In this document: positions 1-11,781 of the stretch, in pieces
How positions within the stretch are numbered: position 1 is the first letter of the stretch
Layout of the letters: the number at the start of each line of letters is the position of its first letter
Position numbers and translations under genes: made by a program
Origin: Atriophallophorus winterbourni
Taxonomy: Eukaryota; Platyhelminthes; Trematoda; Plagiorchiida; Microphallidae
Assembly: GCA_013407085.1 (NCBI GenBank)
Contig: JACCGJ010014166.1
Coordinates: forward strand, 64,501-128,500
Direction of reading: 5' to 3'
Length of the DNA: 64,000 nucleotides
The notes under the pieces: model-generated
Told to the model about the DNA's origin: nothing
The model's database searches: none
What the model saw: only the letters and a program-made list of their open reading frames with translations

Positions 1-169
1 CTTCCACCCGTAGAGCAATGACGTTACTCTTTCGCCATATACAAATAATATAGACGTATAACACGCAAGAAAAATAGTTCACCCCAAAAATAAATTTTAA
101 TCAGTATTAGTTAAACCTTTTATTGAATATAAACATTTCCTTCTGATTTCCTTCCTCCGTCATCAAGCG

Positions 170-1170
170 GATTCGTGTTGAATATGTGATGCACGATTAA
201 GTACAATTAATAATCAATGTTTTGATTGTGTGTTGTTGATTTTAGCGGTAAATAAATTCAAGAGCGAACCGGTCAGCTAGAAGACGATAACACAATTTTC
301 ATCGGTGCACCGATTGGTATTGTCATCAAGATTTGATCATCGTAAAGATTGAGCTCGGACACTACCGTGTTTTCATTCAAAATATCGCTGAATAAGTGTT
401 TTCTCCGACCGTCATTGATTATGCAAAAAATAGAACACAACATGTGGCTTCTTACGCACCGAATTGCACAAAAATACACTATAAGTGATTTACGGTACAC
501 TGACAGAATTTTGCTTCTCTTTGCGATTCTCACGATTCATATGCGCATAACGTCCTTTTTCTGTTACTTGACAAATTCACACTCGACATGGAAAAATATG
601 GGTTGACCAACCCACACAGTGGGTCGAAGTCGAATGTTCAAATCAATAGTAATGACGTGTTTGAAGTTCGAAGTATGACAATGCTCGAAATATAAGTCAA
701 ATCTACAAGCTACGTACAAGAAATGCACTAGTATAATAATGAGTTCTTGTCACTATTTGAACTACCAGCGTTTACCATCCCATTTAAACGGATGATACAA
801 ATGCGTTGATTTCATGGTTGTTCATAGAAGAAGTGGTTTTGCGAAAATGTTCTCATTTCCGGAAATTATCTAACGACGCGCTACTCATATGGCCTCTGAC
901 AACCAAGTCCAGCTCCTGGTCTACAAGCTTTGTTCTGTGTGACTCAGCGTAATTTCTTCTGAAAATCGGTGGTAAGAGTGAATTCGAGTGATTGGTTCTC
1001 AAAACCAGTTTGCTTTGGGCGGTGGGAGCAGCAAGTCCACGTAGGCGGTCCATCTAAGGGAATGTAAATACGGATTTAAAAACTTTGTTCGACTTGTAAC
1101 TATGGTTAAAATGTTAATACTTTTACAAAACCACATGATTACGGTGTGAATGAAAATGTGTAAAAATAGC
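170..1170 (+). repeat. Dispersed repeat R1, left-arm copy
   Basis: About 1 kb recurring at 50561-51554 and 54812-55812 (inverted) and, more diverged, at 61230-62266 (same orientation). A short tail piece also matches 56422-56492. In the 61.2 kb copy the start overlaps a decayed CR1 endonuclease frame, so R1 may derive from a CR1 family. ORFs across it are short and not conserved, and I assign no function. Confidence 0.7.
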
Positions 1171-2589
1171 ATATGACGAGTAGAGGAAATTTTAAAACTT
1201 GTTTGCCGGCAATAACACGAAGAACGCACGTCTAGGAGAAATTGACAGAGTAAATCACCTTGAGTTCTAGTAGCATGGTGCGGAAACGATTGAAAAAATG
1301 TTTAGTTCAAACTTCATATCCTTTGACTCATGTGGATCCCAAGTAAAGCGGAAGATTCTGGGATCGAAACTAATTCGAATTCTATGTGGTTGGTTTGGCA
1401 AAAAGTAATTTCTACCGTAATATTCAACAACCTCTGGTAGTCATAATCATAATTGAAAAGCAGTTGTGCAACTTATACTCCAGGATGAGTCGTTTGAAAG
1501 AATTAATGGTAGGAATCCGGTACAATCTGGCGTCGAAATTTGCAGCGTTAAAACTTTAATGTCATCATGGATTACGCAAGCTGGCTAATTGGTCAGTTGA
1601 TGCTGATCGCACCTGGAAAGAACCAAGGCAATAGGGCATTATACAACATGCAGAGGTGCATCAATCAATCTTTTTTCACTTGTCTGTCTTAAAAGATCTC
1701 AGCGCCCACTATGATCTGTGCAGTTTACAGCCAGCTTAGGTTTGGAAAAATAAATTCGATTTTAATCTGGTCTCTTTACGTACTGACACACTTGGTATGA
1801 CGAAGCACCTCTCTCAGAACAGAAACGTTTACCCAAATCCATGCATAGAAAATAAGAGGAATAAATAAAGAAGGCGAAGTATAAAAGACATTATTCTGAA
1901 CTATTTATAACTTCGGCGGTTGTTGTATGTTTAATATATTAGTGAGATCGCAGCAGACTCATTTTGATGTAAACGGACACAATTAAAATATATTTAGTAG
2001 AATGCGATTACATAATTTGTAATATGAAGATAATGGATGTATTAATCAAATTGAACAAGCCGGATCGAGGCAAATCTCCGCAATCATGGGGTCAAACGTA
2101 GGCTAATATTCGTTTAGGTTTCCCGGACTTAGAAAGATCTGAGAAATAAATTTTAAATGCTATAATGGTAGTGAGAATACGTGTTTGCACACGCAGATAA
2201 GTAACATTAGCACAGAAGTGCTTGGTAAACTACACATTTCTTCACGGTAGACAGGGATGAAAAATAATACAGGAAAATCACATTATTCGTTTAATCTCAT
2301 TTTTAGCAATAAGGATAAAAACGTATACAAAAGGCATCAATACTCTAATTATGTGTGAAACATGTAGGGGCTTGACAGACAACATTCTGTTCAAACAATT
2401 ATTCTAGTGTTAAAGAAAAATCAACGGTAAATTTCAAGGAATTACGCTCTACCAGATGGCATGTACATTTACCCATTTTAGCACTCTTCAAACATACAAC
2501 AATATGCATCCCTCAAATATACTTGAGAAACGTTTATGCTACAAAAATCGATGCAAGCAACATCAATCCACATATTAAGTGCACCTGCT
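1171..2589. other. Arm sequence, no gene recognised
   Basis: AT-rich sequence mirrored at 49220-50560 and again in the second tandem unit. No conserved reading frame, RNA gene or known element was recognised. Confidence 0.6.
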
Positions 2590-2798
2590 GTGGTGATTGT
2601 TCGAGTAACGATCAATAATAATCAATCATTCATCACCATTCATTCAACAATAATCAATAGTACTATTATTCAAGTTCTGATTGTCATTCATTCATTCTGG
2701 TTGTTATTCAATACATACTGTGATTCGAGTGAGCGCGGTTTCTTCTAACTTACATTCTTGGGCTGATTATTCAATTCAATACAATACAATTCATTACA
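2590..2798 (+). mobile_element. 209-bp left-only insertion with 5-bp target duplication
   Basis: The right arm has an uninterrupted site (read in left-arm sense, CACCTGCTCAGTA). The left arm has CTGCT on both sides of 209 extra bases (2585-2589 and 2799-2803). The insert is rich in ATTCA/AATCA motifs and ends in repeated CAATA/CAATT units. TTCGAGT motifs near the start and at about 2720 could be Pol III B-box remnants, but no A box is clear. It could be a SINE or a short 5'-truncated LINE tail. It inserted after the arms formed. Confidence 0.75.
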
Positions 2799-2950
2799 CT
2801 GCTCAGTATATACTCGCAACCGATCACAGCTTGACTAATATTCATTGATGAAGTCTGGTAAGGTTCCTTGAAGGTTTGAACGTATCAGTGAAATTTACCG
2901 AATTTCGGTGCCGCTAACGGAAACAATGCGTATACCAATTTGCATAATTA

Positions 2951-3199
2951 TGTTGTGTTTTTGGAGCGAGTTCCGGCTGACCCAACACTCACGAAATTGG
3001 TAGAAGACGACTGACAGAATGCATCGTTTTATTTACAGCTCATTTGTATATATATGTACAGTTAACCAACTAGATGAACGAAAGTGAAGCCAAGCTACTG
3101 AATCCAAGCTGTTATATTGATTCAAGTCGGCAAGTTATGTTCAATTGAATAAAAACGATCAATACTTCCAAATCAGTGCGAGTTTGAACGACCTTTACA
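2951..3199 (-). repeat. 3' LTR of left LTR element
   Basis: 249 bp, starting TGTAAAGG and ending ACAACA in element orientation, so it has TG...CA ends. A G-rich polypurine run (GCAGGGGGAG) lies just inside it. It is similar to 5134-5398 over its whole length. Confidence 0.8.
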
Positions 3200-3908
3200 A
3201 CTCCCCCTGCGAAAAAAGGACGTTCACCTTCGTTCTATGTACGCCTTGTTTCTTGGATCGATTTGAAATGGTTAAACCATTGTTCTTCTTCGTGTTGGGT
3301 ATCTTCTTTCTAGTGTCTCGTATGTGCGATGTTGTTCAGCAAGATGGTTGTCGAATCTTTACCATTGTATACTAGTGCTGATAGGTTTATTTTGAGGTTG
3401 TCACAATGCTTTACCATTGTATACTAGTGCTGATAGGTTTATTTTGAGAAACATGCGGTGCCAACGCATGGGAATCGTTATACTGCTTTCGTGAACCACG
3501 AGTTGCGTTTTTCTGTTGAGCATTCGCCTTATAGTCACATGGACCACCTGTACCACAAACCGGTTCCTCTTTATAGTTGCTTGATCTTGTGAAACGGCCA
3601 CGAATAAATTTGCTTTCTTTATAGTTTTGAGAACGGTTTTCGCGACGATTACCTTGCTGCCTGTGTGGTTGTTCAGTACGAGCGTTGATTGTTCTTGGAA
3701 GCCCAGCAGCGTTCGAAAAGACTGAATTGAGAGTTGTATGCTTTGTAGAATCATTATCACCTTGAAGTGATTCGTTCTAGATATCGTAACCATGTTTGCG
3801 TATCGACTGTCGACTTGTTCTTGATGAGGAATTTGTCTGGCACACAGTTGCAGTTTTTGTTGAACACTGACCTTTCAAAGGCACACTAAGTAAATTTAAC
3901 CGTTCGAT

Positions 3909-5116
3909 CTAATCGATTCCAAGCAAATCGAGTTTATCATGAGGCGTCAAGTAAACTAAACCAGTTGCTTTCTCACCATTAAAATCCATCTCACAAGTAA
4001 GTTGTCCGTCAATCTGCAGTGGTTCACCAGAGGCATTTCGCACATTCATTTCCGTGGGAAAGACTGTCGAGCAGCCAATCTTCTTCCACGTTGAGCGAGA
4101 AATCAATGTAACGTTTGAGGCTGTGTCAATTTGCAACGAAACGGTCTTGCCTTGAATTCTCACTGCGACATATTTCCGTCTGCTTGCCAAATCTGCTTCA
4201 AAGTTTGCAATGACAGCATTGATTCTGCCCCGGTTTCCATTCGATTTTGAATTATGATGACTTTTTGCACCGGTCCAATTGTTTTTCTGCATTATGACTC
4301 TGTGACCAATGCGGTTGCACCTGCGGCACTTATAGGTTCTGAACGGACAATCTTTCAAATAGTGCCATCCACCGCAATTCCAACAGGCACTTTTGGGTTT
4401 CAATGGCTTTTTAGGATGAATTTGTGAACTACTGTGTGCTGCTGTGTTCTTGTACACCTGAAGCTCTATTGTCTGTCCGGCGCTTTCAACCAACTTGGTA
4501 TCATGCTTGAGGTTCACCATTCTGTGACATTCGGCTGCAATGTCTTGAAGGGTCATTTCCGGCTCGTTCTCCTGTCTGCTCAGAATTTTGGTTAAAACGT
4601 CTGTGTCTGCTGGTGATTGAAGACTGCAAACAAACATCAAGCATTTGAACTGATTTGGTGTCATCGAATCCAGCTTGAATCTTTCACACTCTCGATTGAT
4701 GATAGCAGCATGCGTGTGTCGTTGTAGTGTTGCAATGGTTTCGTTTCGTCGAAGCTGAACTCTCGAGCACATTTTGGAAGAATGTAGTTAGTGTAACGTT
4801 CGTGCTCAACAGGACCAAGTTTCCTCAACAATAGGCGAACAAGCCATGCATCACCTTGACCTGCTAGTTCAACTCGGAAAATGTCTTCGTATTTCTTGAA
4901 CCAAGCATTGAATGTTGTTCCCGATTCTGCATCAAAATGGAACTCTGTGATGGATGCTGCGATTGAGTCAATTGATTGCTGCTGTGTCTGTTCTTTGTGT
5001 TCTTCTTTGATATTCAGCTTCTGAGAAAAAAGTTCAATGAGCTGTTTCTGATATTTGTCGAAATGCGCTTGCTGTTCCTGAAGTAATGCTTGCATTTGCT
5101 CAAAGCTGATAGCCAT
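3909..5116 (-). pseudogene. Broken gag-protease ORF of the LTR element
   Basis: The start codon (5114-5116) corresponds to the ATG of the intact right-arm copy. The frame reads through a gag-like domain until about 4740, where an 80-bp deletion shifts the frame. It then resumes and carries the zinc-knuckle pair and the protease active-site motif D-T-A. It stops at a TAG after the motif L-L-G-I-D, where gypsy proteins usually have tryptophan. The part after the deletion encodes the same residues as the right-arm copy at 47304-48098, while the N-terminal 120 codons differ at about ten residues. That contrast suggests recent gene conversion of the distal part. Confidence 0.85.
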
Positions 5117-5133
5117 TTTCCCGTTGCCAAGTC

Positions 5134-5398
5134 TGTTGTGTTTCTTGAATCGAGTTCCGGCTGACCCAACACTCACGAAAGTGGTGGAAGACGACTGACA
5201 GAGTGTATCGTTTTATTTACAGCTCATTTGTATATATATGTACAATTAACCAACTAGATGAACGAAAGTGAAGCCAAGCTACTGAAGCCAAGCTGCTATA
5301 TTAATTCAAATCGGCGAGTTATGTTCAATTGATTAAAAACGATCAAAACTTCCAAATCAGTGCGAGTTTTGACGTGCCTAGATTGAACGACCTTGACA
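5134..5398 (-). repeat. 5' LTR of left LTR element
   Basis: 265 bp with TG...CA ends, matching 46536-46800 in the right arm. The internal sequence after it reads GACTTGGCGACGGG in the right arm, a plausible primer-binding site start (TGGCGAC...). It carries a TATATATA-like run and an AATAAA signal, as an LTR promoter and polyadenylation region would. Confidence 0.8.
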
Positions 5399-5556
5399 AA
5401 TTACACTCGCTTTTTTGATATTTCACGATAGAAGTTCGGTCGCTGATGATCAAAATAAAGGTAAGAATCTTGTGTTAAACAATATCTGCTAATTGTATTT
5501 TTCTATGTAGTAGCTAATACTATAATCTATCGAACCATACTGTTGTATCAAATACA

Positions 5557-5946
5557 ATGAAATTTTATAATGTACTATACTGTAAGCCTCTATCGGGCGA
5601 TGTCGACCATGGATGTACATCACAGGCGCACGACTGGTTCATGCTCCATCGGGTCTCAAATGACCAAACAGTCCGATTTAAGAGGAAAGATTTCTTCGGT
5701 GGTGTTTACTCACTCGTCGGTCGGCCGGCGGCATTTCACGTTCTCGGTCGGCAGTCGAGCGCAGCAACTTCTCTTCCCCACTTGAAGATTATGTTTTTCA
5801 CCGTTCCGTCAAACGACATGGTCAAGAACACGTTTTTTCAAACTATTGGGGTCAAAGTAACGCGCATTCATATCTCTTTTGCTACAGTTTTGTGTAGTGT
5901 GAGAGACCATAATTTACTACTAAAATTGACCAAGCTATTTCATTAA
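5557..5946 (+). CDS. Conserved 129-codon ORF, unknown function
   Basis: An ATG-started ORF present in both arms (mirror 45988-46377) with only four residue differences and no stops or frameshifts. It lies in a locally GC-richer block just outside the LTR element and before a very AT-rich tract. No signal peptide, membrane segment or known motif was recognised. The protein looks basic and of mixed composition. A second ORF overlaps it in another frame, so the open frame may be chance in a GC-rich patch, or the block may be a retrocopy of some transcript. I do not recognise the family. Confidence 0.3.
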   Translation: MKFYNVLYCKPLSGDVDHGCTSQAHDWFMLHRVSNDQTVRFKRKDFFGGVYSLVGRPAAFHVLGRQSSAATSLPHLKIMFFTVPSNDMVKNTFFQTIGVKVTRIHISFATVLCSVRDHNLLLKLTKLFH

Positions 5947-5949
5947 ATC

Positions 5950-8240
5950 ATGTAATCTAATAAAGTGTGTGGAAATAGGATGGAACATCGTAATATTATG
6001 ATTTAGCTTATTGCATTGGATGTATATATTTGCAGTATGTGTGATCATGTAATAGGATAATTTACAACTAAATGTGGTGTTCATAGAACCTAGTAAAATT
6101 TTATATATGATATAATATTTAACATATATATAAATTTCAAATACAATCAAAATTAATATATAATGAAACCCATTGCAATAAATCATAAAATTTGGTATAA
6201 CAATATGTAATATTATATAATATTCTGCATAATACGAAGTAAATTATATGAAAATATAAAATACTATTATTTATTTTTTGTATATTACGAGCCTAAATTA
6301 ATTTTTAATTATTATCTACTGTAATTAAGTAAATCAATGACGTATGTTACGCAAATACTGATCTCGTTGGTTTCCATCATTAGATATCAACATCGGATGT
6401 AAACACGAAACGCGAAATACTCACCATCTTCAAAATATATAAAATACTAAACGGTTGTTTTTATTTATTAGAGCTAATTTCGTGAAACCCTTCTCGGTGT
6501 GTCTCACGAGATAGAAACGCATTTAACCGAATGATAGATTTTGAGGGACACAGAACCCAGCAATCTAAACCCTAGGGATCATTAAAGGTATCATTCGAGG
6601 TTTATCAGACCTCCGCCTAATTTGAATTTTTCACGCGCTGTCCCTCCAATGTCAGTGACGTTAAACTGGAATGTTCTACATATGCTTTGCAAGAATGGTA
6701 TGCCATGAATATTCGTACATAAACACCGAGCATTCGTTTCCAATGTTCCTTCAACTTTTAATTCTCAGTCAAACTTCTCTACGTTGACACAAAAGAATTA
6801 AAACCTTATTTGGTATTCAAAACGGACCTAATAATTGTGAGTTTTGATCACATGTAACCACCCCAAATAAATTAACTTGCATCAAAATATTTATTTGTGA
6901 CTACTCCTGGGTACAATGTGCTTCGAAATTTACACAAATCCGATCACAACGGACTTCCGTAAAAATTATTAATAATTGATTTGTAGTCCGCTTTGTAAAC
7001 TACGAGCTATAGCATCATCAACTAGCATGTACGATAATCCGTTTGTCACCGTTTCATTTATTTGTGTAATTTATAAAATTTGCACTACAGATAGCGATTT
7101 ACGTGATATGAACGTACATCTCTGTGATCGAATTTTATGACGCTTCAGACTATCTAACACTTCGGTTATGATATACAGAACATAATGTACCATAAATGCT
7201 TGTCGGATGTTCGCCTAGCATTATTTACACGGCCGATCGCACCAATCTCAATTTCAGCTTGAAACTGAAGGATTTGCAGACTTTTTTCACAGCGGTAAGG
7301 AGAAACATCTGGGTATACTGCATGGTCTGTGGACAGGCTTTTATAATTAGATTACAAATAACTTCAATTCACATGCATGACAAGATAAAACATGACATCC
7401 TATATTTAAACAGTCAATGAGCTGAATATTGTGTTGAGATGAAGAAATGCATTCAGATTGGGCGATAAAATTCCCGTAGAAATAAAATTCTAAATAGATT
7501 TTTAATAGTTTCAATAAAAAATCACATATTGGAACGCAATCAAATTACACTTGTGTGTGTTTCATTTAACACTACTAAAGTGTACCGCACTTTTTGGTAC
7601 ACACTTATATCATTTTCAACGATAACGCTAGATTCTTGTTACAACAAACTAGTTTTTATAATGCTACGCGCAACCACAGACGTTTGTCTGTCTGGTGAGT
7701 ACTTATGAGTAGCAAATTATTCAAAATATTCACGAAATTGATAACGGCAATTCATTTGTGTTCATCAGTAGTTTATAACCTCTGCCTGCGTTTTGGATAG
7801 ATGCGACCTTCAAAACTATGTAGTCATACGTGTGACAACTGGGCCACGTTCTCCAATTAAACTGATTTTAGGGAGCAGATGGGATTAGGCGGTGTCGATT
7901 GAGGTCACCAAGTGTGCCCTCTTCTAATGTGCGTTACGCTGATTATATAGGACTGGAGGGCACTCGATAAAATCGTAACTACGTCATTCCCGGCGTAACG
8001 CAACCATCTGAAAATGTTTCACCAACTTATTTTTGAGGTCTCCCTTTCCAACGCTAATAATGTTTACCTACGAATCAAACATCTATGAAAAGCAACTAAG
8101 TCAAACTCCTTTATATCGCACTTGGCAATAAACAAAACTACGCAAATCATGAACAGGCAAACCTAGCTACCGCAACACTGTACTCAACATGTATGAATCA
8201 GTTGTCAATAATTTACCGATCGATTTCGTGCATACGCTAA
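5950..8240. other. AT-rich arm sequence, no gene recognised
   Basis: The stretch 5950-6320 is extremely AT-rich with many ATATAT runs. Small inverted motifs occur, for example GTGTACC...GGTACAC near 7578-7600 and GCGTTACGC...GCGTAACGC between about 7930 and 8000; both are kept in the right arm. No reading frame with a recognisable product is seen. Confidence 0.6.
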
Positions 8241-8242
8241 AC

Positions 8243-8461
8243 TTAAAACCCTCTCCACGTTGAAATCATTCTGAGGAACATGACGAATTGCATACCGCAA
8301 TGAAATAGCGGCCGACTTTGTTCATCTGCTTGTCTTTTTGAAAACCCTGTCAGGGCTGGATTACGATTGCTATATTCGGTGTTTTCGGTGCTTCCAGGAC
8401 TTATGCTGTGCCGCAATATAGTTTTCCGTATATAATCAGAGAACTGATGATTAGCACTCAT
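8243..8461 (-). CDS. 72-codon ORF identical in both arms
   Basis: An ATG-started ORF of 72 codons whose translation is identical in the right arm (43479-43697). The DNA around it, out to about 9110, is also identical between arms by eye, so the conservation is better explained by gene conversion than by selection on the protein. The sequence is polar with no hydrophobic leader. No splice sites or family were recognised. It could be one exon of a gene or a chance ORF. Confidence 0.3.
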   Translation of the reverse strand: MSANHQFSDYIRKTILRHSISPGSTENTEYSNRNPALTGFSKRQADEQSRPLFHCGMQFVMFLRMISTWRGF

Positions 8462-9088
8462 TTATACTGGACTGCACACACCCACAGGATGAATAATATG
8501 CATTTATGAATATAGCTGTATACACATACATACAATGTACGTCGAAACCATGACTATTTGGGTATCTTAGTCGGTCGCTCAGTTGATCCGCTAATCAAAT
8601 CCATCAAGATTCGATTTATGTTATTACCATTGGATACGCCGAGAATTGTACGTTAAACTAAAGTTAGGAAGGGTGCATAAATATAAGTGTATCCCGTCGA
8701 TGAGAGCAATCAAAGATCAATTTCACTTTTACATTCAATTTCCTAACAATTCTTTTTGTAACACAGTTTGTCCAGTCTTTTTCAAATAAATGATAGTCAC
8801 AAACTTGTAGAGTGAAAATCGATAACATTTATGTACCTGAATTGATATTAGCAGAAGCAGTTTCACCTTACCCACGCTTCATACATTCCACAAAATAGTA
8901 GAAATTCTACCAAAAAGAATTCCCTATATTAACCACACATGCATATTAATATATTTTAATCATATGATTAATGTTGAACTGAACGTAACATATCGACACT
9001 CATTTCACAGCTTGATGAATAAGTGAGGCTGAAATGTCGTATTGATATTACTGGTGGTTGATTTCGGCCATGCTCCACAGCATTGCTA

Positions 9089-9307
9089 ATGACTAAATAC
9101 ATCGACGCAAAAGGATCATACCCGACCTTAACGCTTATAGCGATAAATAGTACCCGACCGATTGGCGACGTAGTCTACACTGAACATGCGTGTTTGCTAT
9201 ATGTTCTTCCCCCGATTGCAGCTGACGCTTTAGATAGTTTGTCTGAAGCGAGCGTTCAAGAGCTAAATATTCTGAAATCGTTTGGTCAGTGCCACGAGGT
9301 TTCATAA
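9089..9307 (+). CDS. 73-codon ORF, unknown
   Basis: ATG-started and open in both arms (mirror 42633-42851), with about five residue changes between arms, most of them non-synonymous. The translation has a hydrophobic middle (HACLLYVLPPIAA) followed by an acidic helix-like segment. It sits about 600 bases upstream of the microexon gene on the same strand, and a tract ending TTTTCAG follows it, but I could not build a spliced model joining them. Function unknown; possibly a chance ORF. Confidence 0.25.
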   Translation: MTKYIDAKGSYPTLTLIAINSTRPIGDVVYTEHACLLYVLPPIAADALDSLSEASVQELNILKSFGQCHEVS

Positions 9308-9929
9308 CAATTTTCAGAAATATTTGTAGCCCACGTGCGTTCTGCTCAAAGGTTGATTTCCTGATATTAATTTATCATAAAGTAAATTGTTTAGAATGCG
9401 ACCATTTCACGTTCTGTTTACGCGAACCGACCACCGTAGGCGGTACCATCGGTGCAGTATAAGCATGCTATTAGACAAGCTTTAGGAAGTACTTCAGAGG
9501 TCTTTACCTCGTCCATTCACGAGTTTTTCGACAAAAAGCGAACAGTGCTATTTATGCATATACAAATTAGAACAAAACACAGTTTAAAATATTGACTTAA
9601 ATCGTTCGATGAATGCAGCGAATATACATTGTTTTTATTAACTATTATGATAGCTTGGTTGTTCCGTGTAATCGCTCGAATATTTTTAATTATCAAGGAA
9701 ACCTAAAAGCTCCGATAGTCAGGGCAATTCACATGTAGCTATATATCGATACACTTGCACGTTATTGATGTGTAAAACCTATACAAAATTGCAGCAATTT
9801 AGTTGCACATGGTAATTAATGGACAGTTTATGATGTTATTTCACTCTCCAAGAATGAAGTTCTCATTTTGATTTTACAAAACCTTTCTTACAAATGTTCA
9901 ATTAGCTCTAGCGTGAAAAAACAACAGAA
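9308..9929. other. Region upstream of the microexon gene
   Basis: AT-rich sequence with no recognised ORF. It would hold the promoter of the downstream gene if that gene is expressed. No clear TATA element at a sensible distance was identified. Confidence 0.5.
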
Positions 9930-10637
9930 ATGGATTTGTCTGATTCACTAAAAGCGCAGGAATACTCATTGTGGATAAAGGAAGACAAGAATGTTTTGGA
10001 AGCTTGTGAATTGAAGAATAAATTGATCAAAGAAGTGTATCACACAAATGTTACGGTCGAAATATATGGTGATTATGATGACAAACGTAAGTAAACTCGT
10101 TTGTATGTACAAACGAAAATGCCAGAGTGACAGTGGTAAAATAAACATAATTTATATTTTAACAGTGAAATTTTTCTACGAAGGAGGTAAGTGCTTTGAG
10201 CAAGATTACAATCTGAAAATGTTACGAAATATCTTTATTGTCTTTTCCTCAATAGGCAACATAATTTGTATCACACTAATCAGCATTATTGGCGTTTGTT
10301 CAAAAAATGACGCAATAATAACTAATATAATTTTCTGCTCACATCCATCGCACTTTCAAACTGTTTGCGGTTTTTACGTAGAACAAAAAGCCATGGTAAC
10401 AAATTGATTGTGCAATAAGTGAATGAGTATTGCTATTCCCTATAGAAGAAGCGTTATTTACAGGTGGATAAATTAAAGACTATCGATGTAAATTCAGCTG
10501 AGGTTTCTGGATGCGCTGGTTCACTTGTTATTCCATCTCGTGAAAGCTCTGTCTCTATTGATTCGAGAACAATGACCTCTTTAGATGATATCGGTGTAAT
10601 ATCATCCATGTGCCTTCAAATTGCTCGTCAGTTATGA
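9930..10637 (+). CDS. Small gene with 21-nt and 14-nt microexons, unknown function
   Basis: A four-exon model keeps one frame: exon 1 9930-10086 (ATG start, donor AAAC|GTAAGT), exon 2 10166-10186 (21 nt, acceptor TTTTAACAG, donor GTAAGT), exon 3 10382-10395 (14 nt, acceptor TTTTTACGTAG, donor ATG|GTAACA) and exon 4 10464-10637 (acceptor TTATTTACAG, ends TGA). The sum is 366 nt, or 121 residues. The product is acidic and probably helical in its first half and Ser/Thr-rich toward the end, with no signal peptide. Exon lengths are the same in the right-arm copy (41302-42010), but there the exon 3 acceptor AG is changed to GG. Very short symmetric exons recall flatworm microexon genes, although those typically encode secreted proteins, which this does not. 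The family is not recognised, and an alternative model skipping exon 3 would break the frame. Confidence 0.55.
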
Positions 10638-10904
10638 AAGTGAACAGTTGCTTCATCTGTCGTTCTTTGTAAGATGGCTCCTGGTTGCCACGTTCGTGCA
10701 TGAGGTAGTTTAATATAGATCATTTTATTCTCCCGCCTTTCCAGTTTTTTGTGCTGTCTACGTATATCTAGTCTTTAAGTTGGTTAGCTCCTGCACGCTG
10801 ATCAGGGAAAATAAGTTCCAAACGCGTGCGATATTTGCTAACATAAATTATTTCTACCGACATTTCCCGGATTGATTCAAGGAGTGTGCAGAGACAGGCC
10901 AGCA

Positions 10905-11700
10905 AAAACCTATGCAATTTGATTTGCAAGCTTCCATTCTGTTATTTTGATTGTTTGAACAACACGTACAGCAAGACCGTTTGACACAGGTGAAGTCGAA
11001 AGGTGATTACATACATTAAACTCCATAAACACTTTCACGCCTATGCTGGTGAATTGGGAAACATTGTCCGTCACTATGTTCTTCGGAAGTAAGTACATGG
11101 CGAAAATAGAACTGAGGTGGTTAACGGTGCTCTCACCTGTCATGTTGTAATTGGAATTTGGAATACGTATCAACCAGCTCAAGCAACAATTGTTTTTTTA
11201 TCGGATCACACTATTCTGACTGCACTAGCTACCATTGTCCATCAACACGTATCACAAGGTCGTACTTCTTCGTCGATAACACTGTCGATTCTCTGCCATT
11301 AGCAATAGCTTGTAGCCACGGCTTTTATACTTACAACACCTTGGGTGGGTATTATTTACCTTTCTAGTATGATTGGTCATAAAATCGTGAATACAACGAT
11401 CCATGGGCCTTTAAGTCTGCAGCCATCATGGAAACTCAATTGTAACCGACAATCAAAATAATCTCGAATGTTAGAGCTCACTTTATATGACAAACCCCAT
11501 AATAACATGCGTTGCATTTGAGGACGTACTGAATCTCTTGTGGTTCAGACACGTATTTCCTTACTAGATGTGAACGACGTGTCAAGTTGTTGTAGCAATT
11601 CACAATGTTGATTGAGTTGTCTGGTTCGTAAAGACGTCGTCCCAAGGAGTCTTCTACAACATTGTTTCTTCCTGGTACGTGCTTAATTTTATTATTGTAA
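10905..11700 (-). pseudogene. Ty3/gypsy RNase H end and integrase remnant
   Basis: Read on the minus strand, the region first shows an RNase H/connection-like motif (VPGRNNVVEDSLGRRL near 11690). A segment resembling the region before the integrase zinc-binding domain follows, and then an integrase core fragment at 10910-11182 containing L-P-K-N-I-V-T-D-N and Q-F-T-S-I-G-V-K-V-F. The second catalytic Asp (in VTDN) is visible, but frameshifts and stops break the frame. The right-arm counterpart is at 40235-41035, where VTDNGPQFTS is better preserved. Both copies are inactive. Confidence 0.8.
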
Positions 11701-11781
11701 GAATAAAATGGAAGGTCCTAATGTACCATACGATTCCACAAGAGTTGTTTATCATCGGTCAAGACCAAGGTCCTTGATCAA

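Larger units (their letters stand above)
2951..5398 (-). mobile_element. Short Ty3/gypsy-like LTR element, left-arm copy
   Basis: Two LTRs (5134-5398 and 2951-3199 in element order) flank a gag-protease region. The host sequence AATTA occurs on both sides (2946-2950 and 5399-5403), a 5-bp target duplication. The internal region of about 1.9 kb is far too short for a full gag-pol: reverse transcriptase, RNase H and the integrase core are absent. The same deletion is shared with the right-arm copy, so it predates the palindrome. The left copy has extra damage: about 80 bp lost inside gag and a roughly 51-bp local duplication at 3362-3440. Confidence 0.85.

Noticed and set aside
273..606. Overlapping ORFs at the left end (86 and 85 codons)
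   Set aside because: They lie on opposite strands of repeat R1, and the R1 copy at 61.2 kb does not preserve either frame.
7930..8000. GCGTTACGC/GCGTAACGC inverted pair as an operator or terminus of a transposon
   Set aside because: Single nine-base match with no target duplication or coding capacity nearby.
8243..8461. Strong purifying selection on the 72-codon ORF
   Set aside because: Flanking non-coding DNA is equally identical between arms, so conversion explains the identity.
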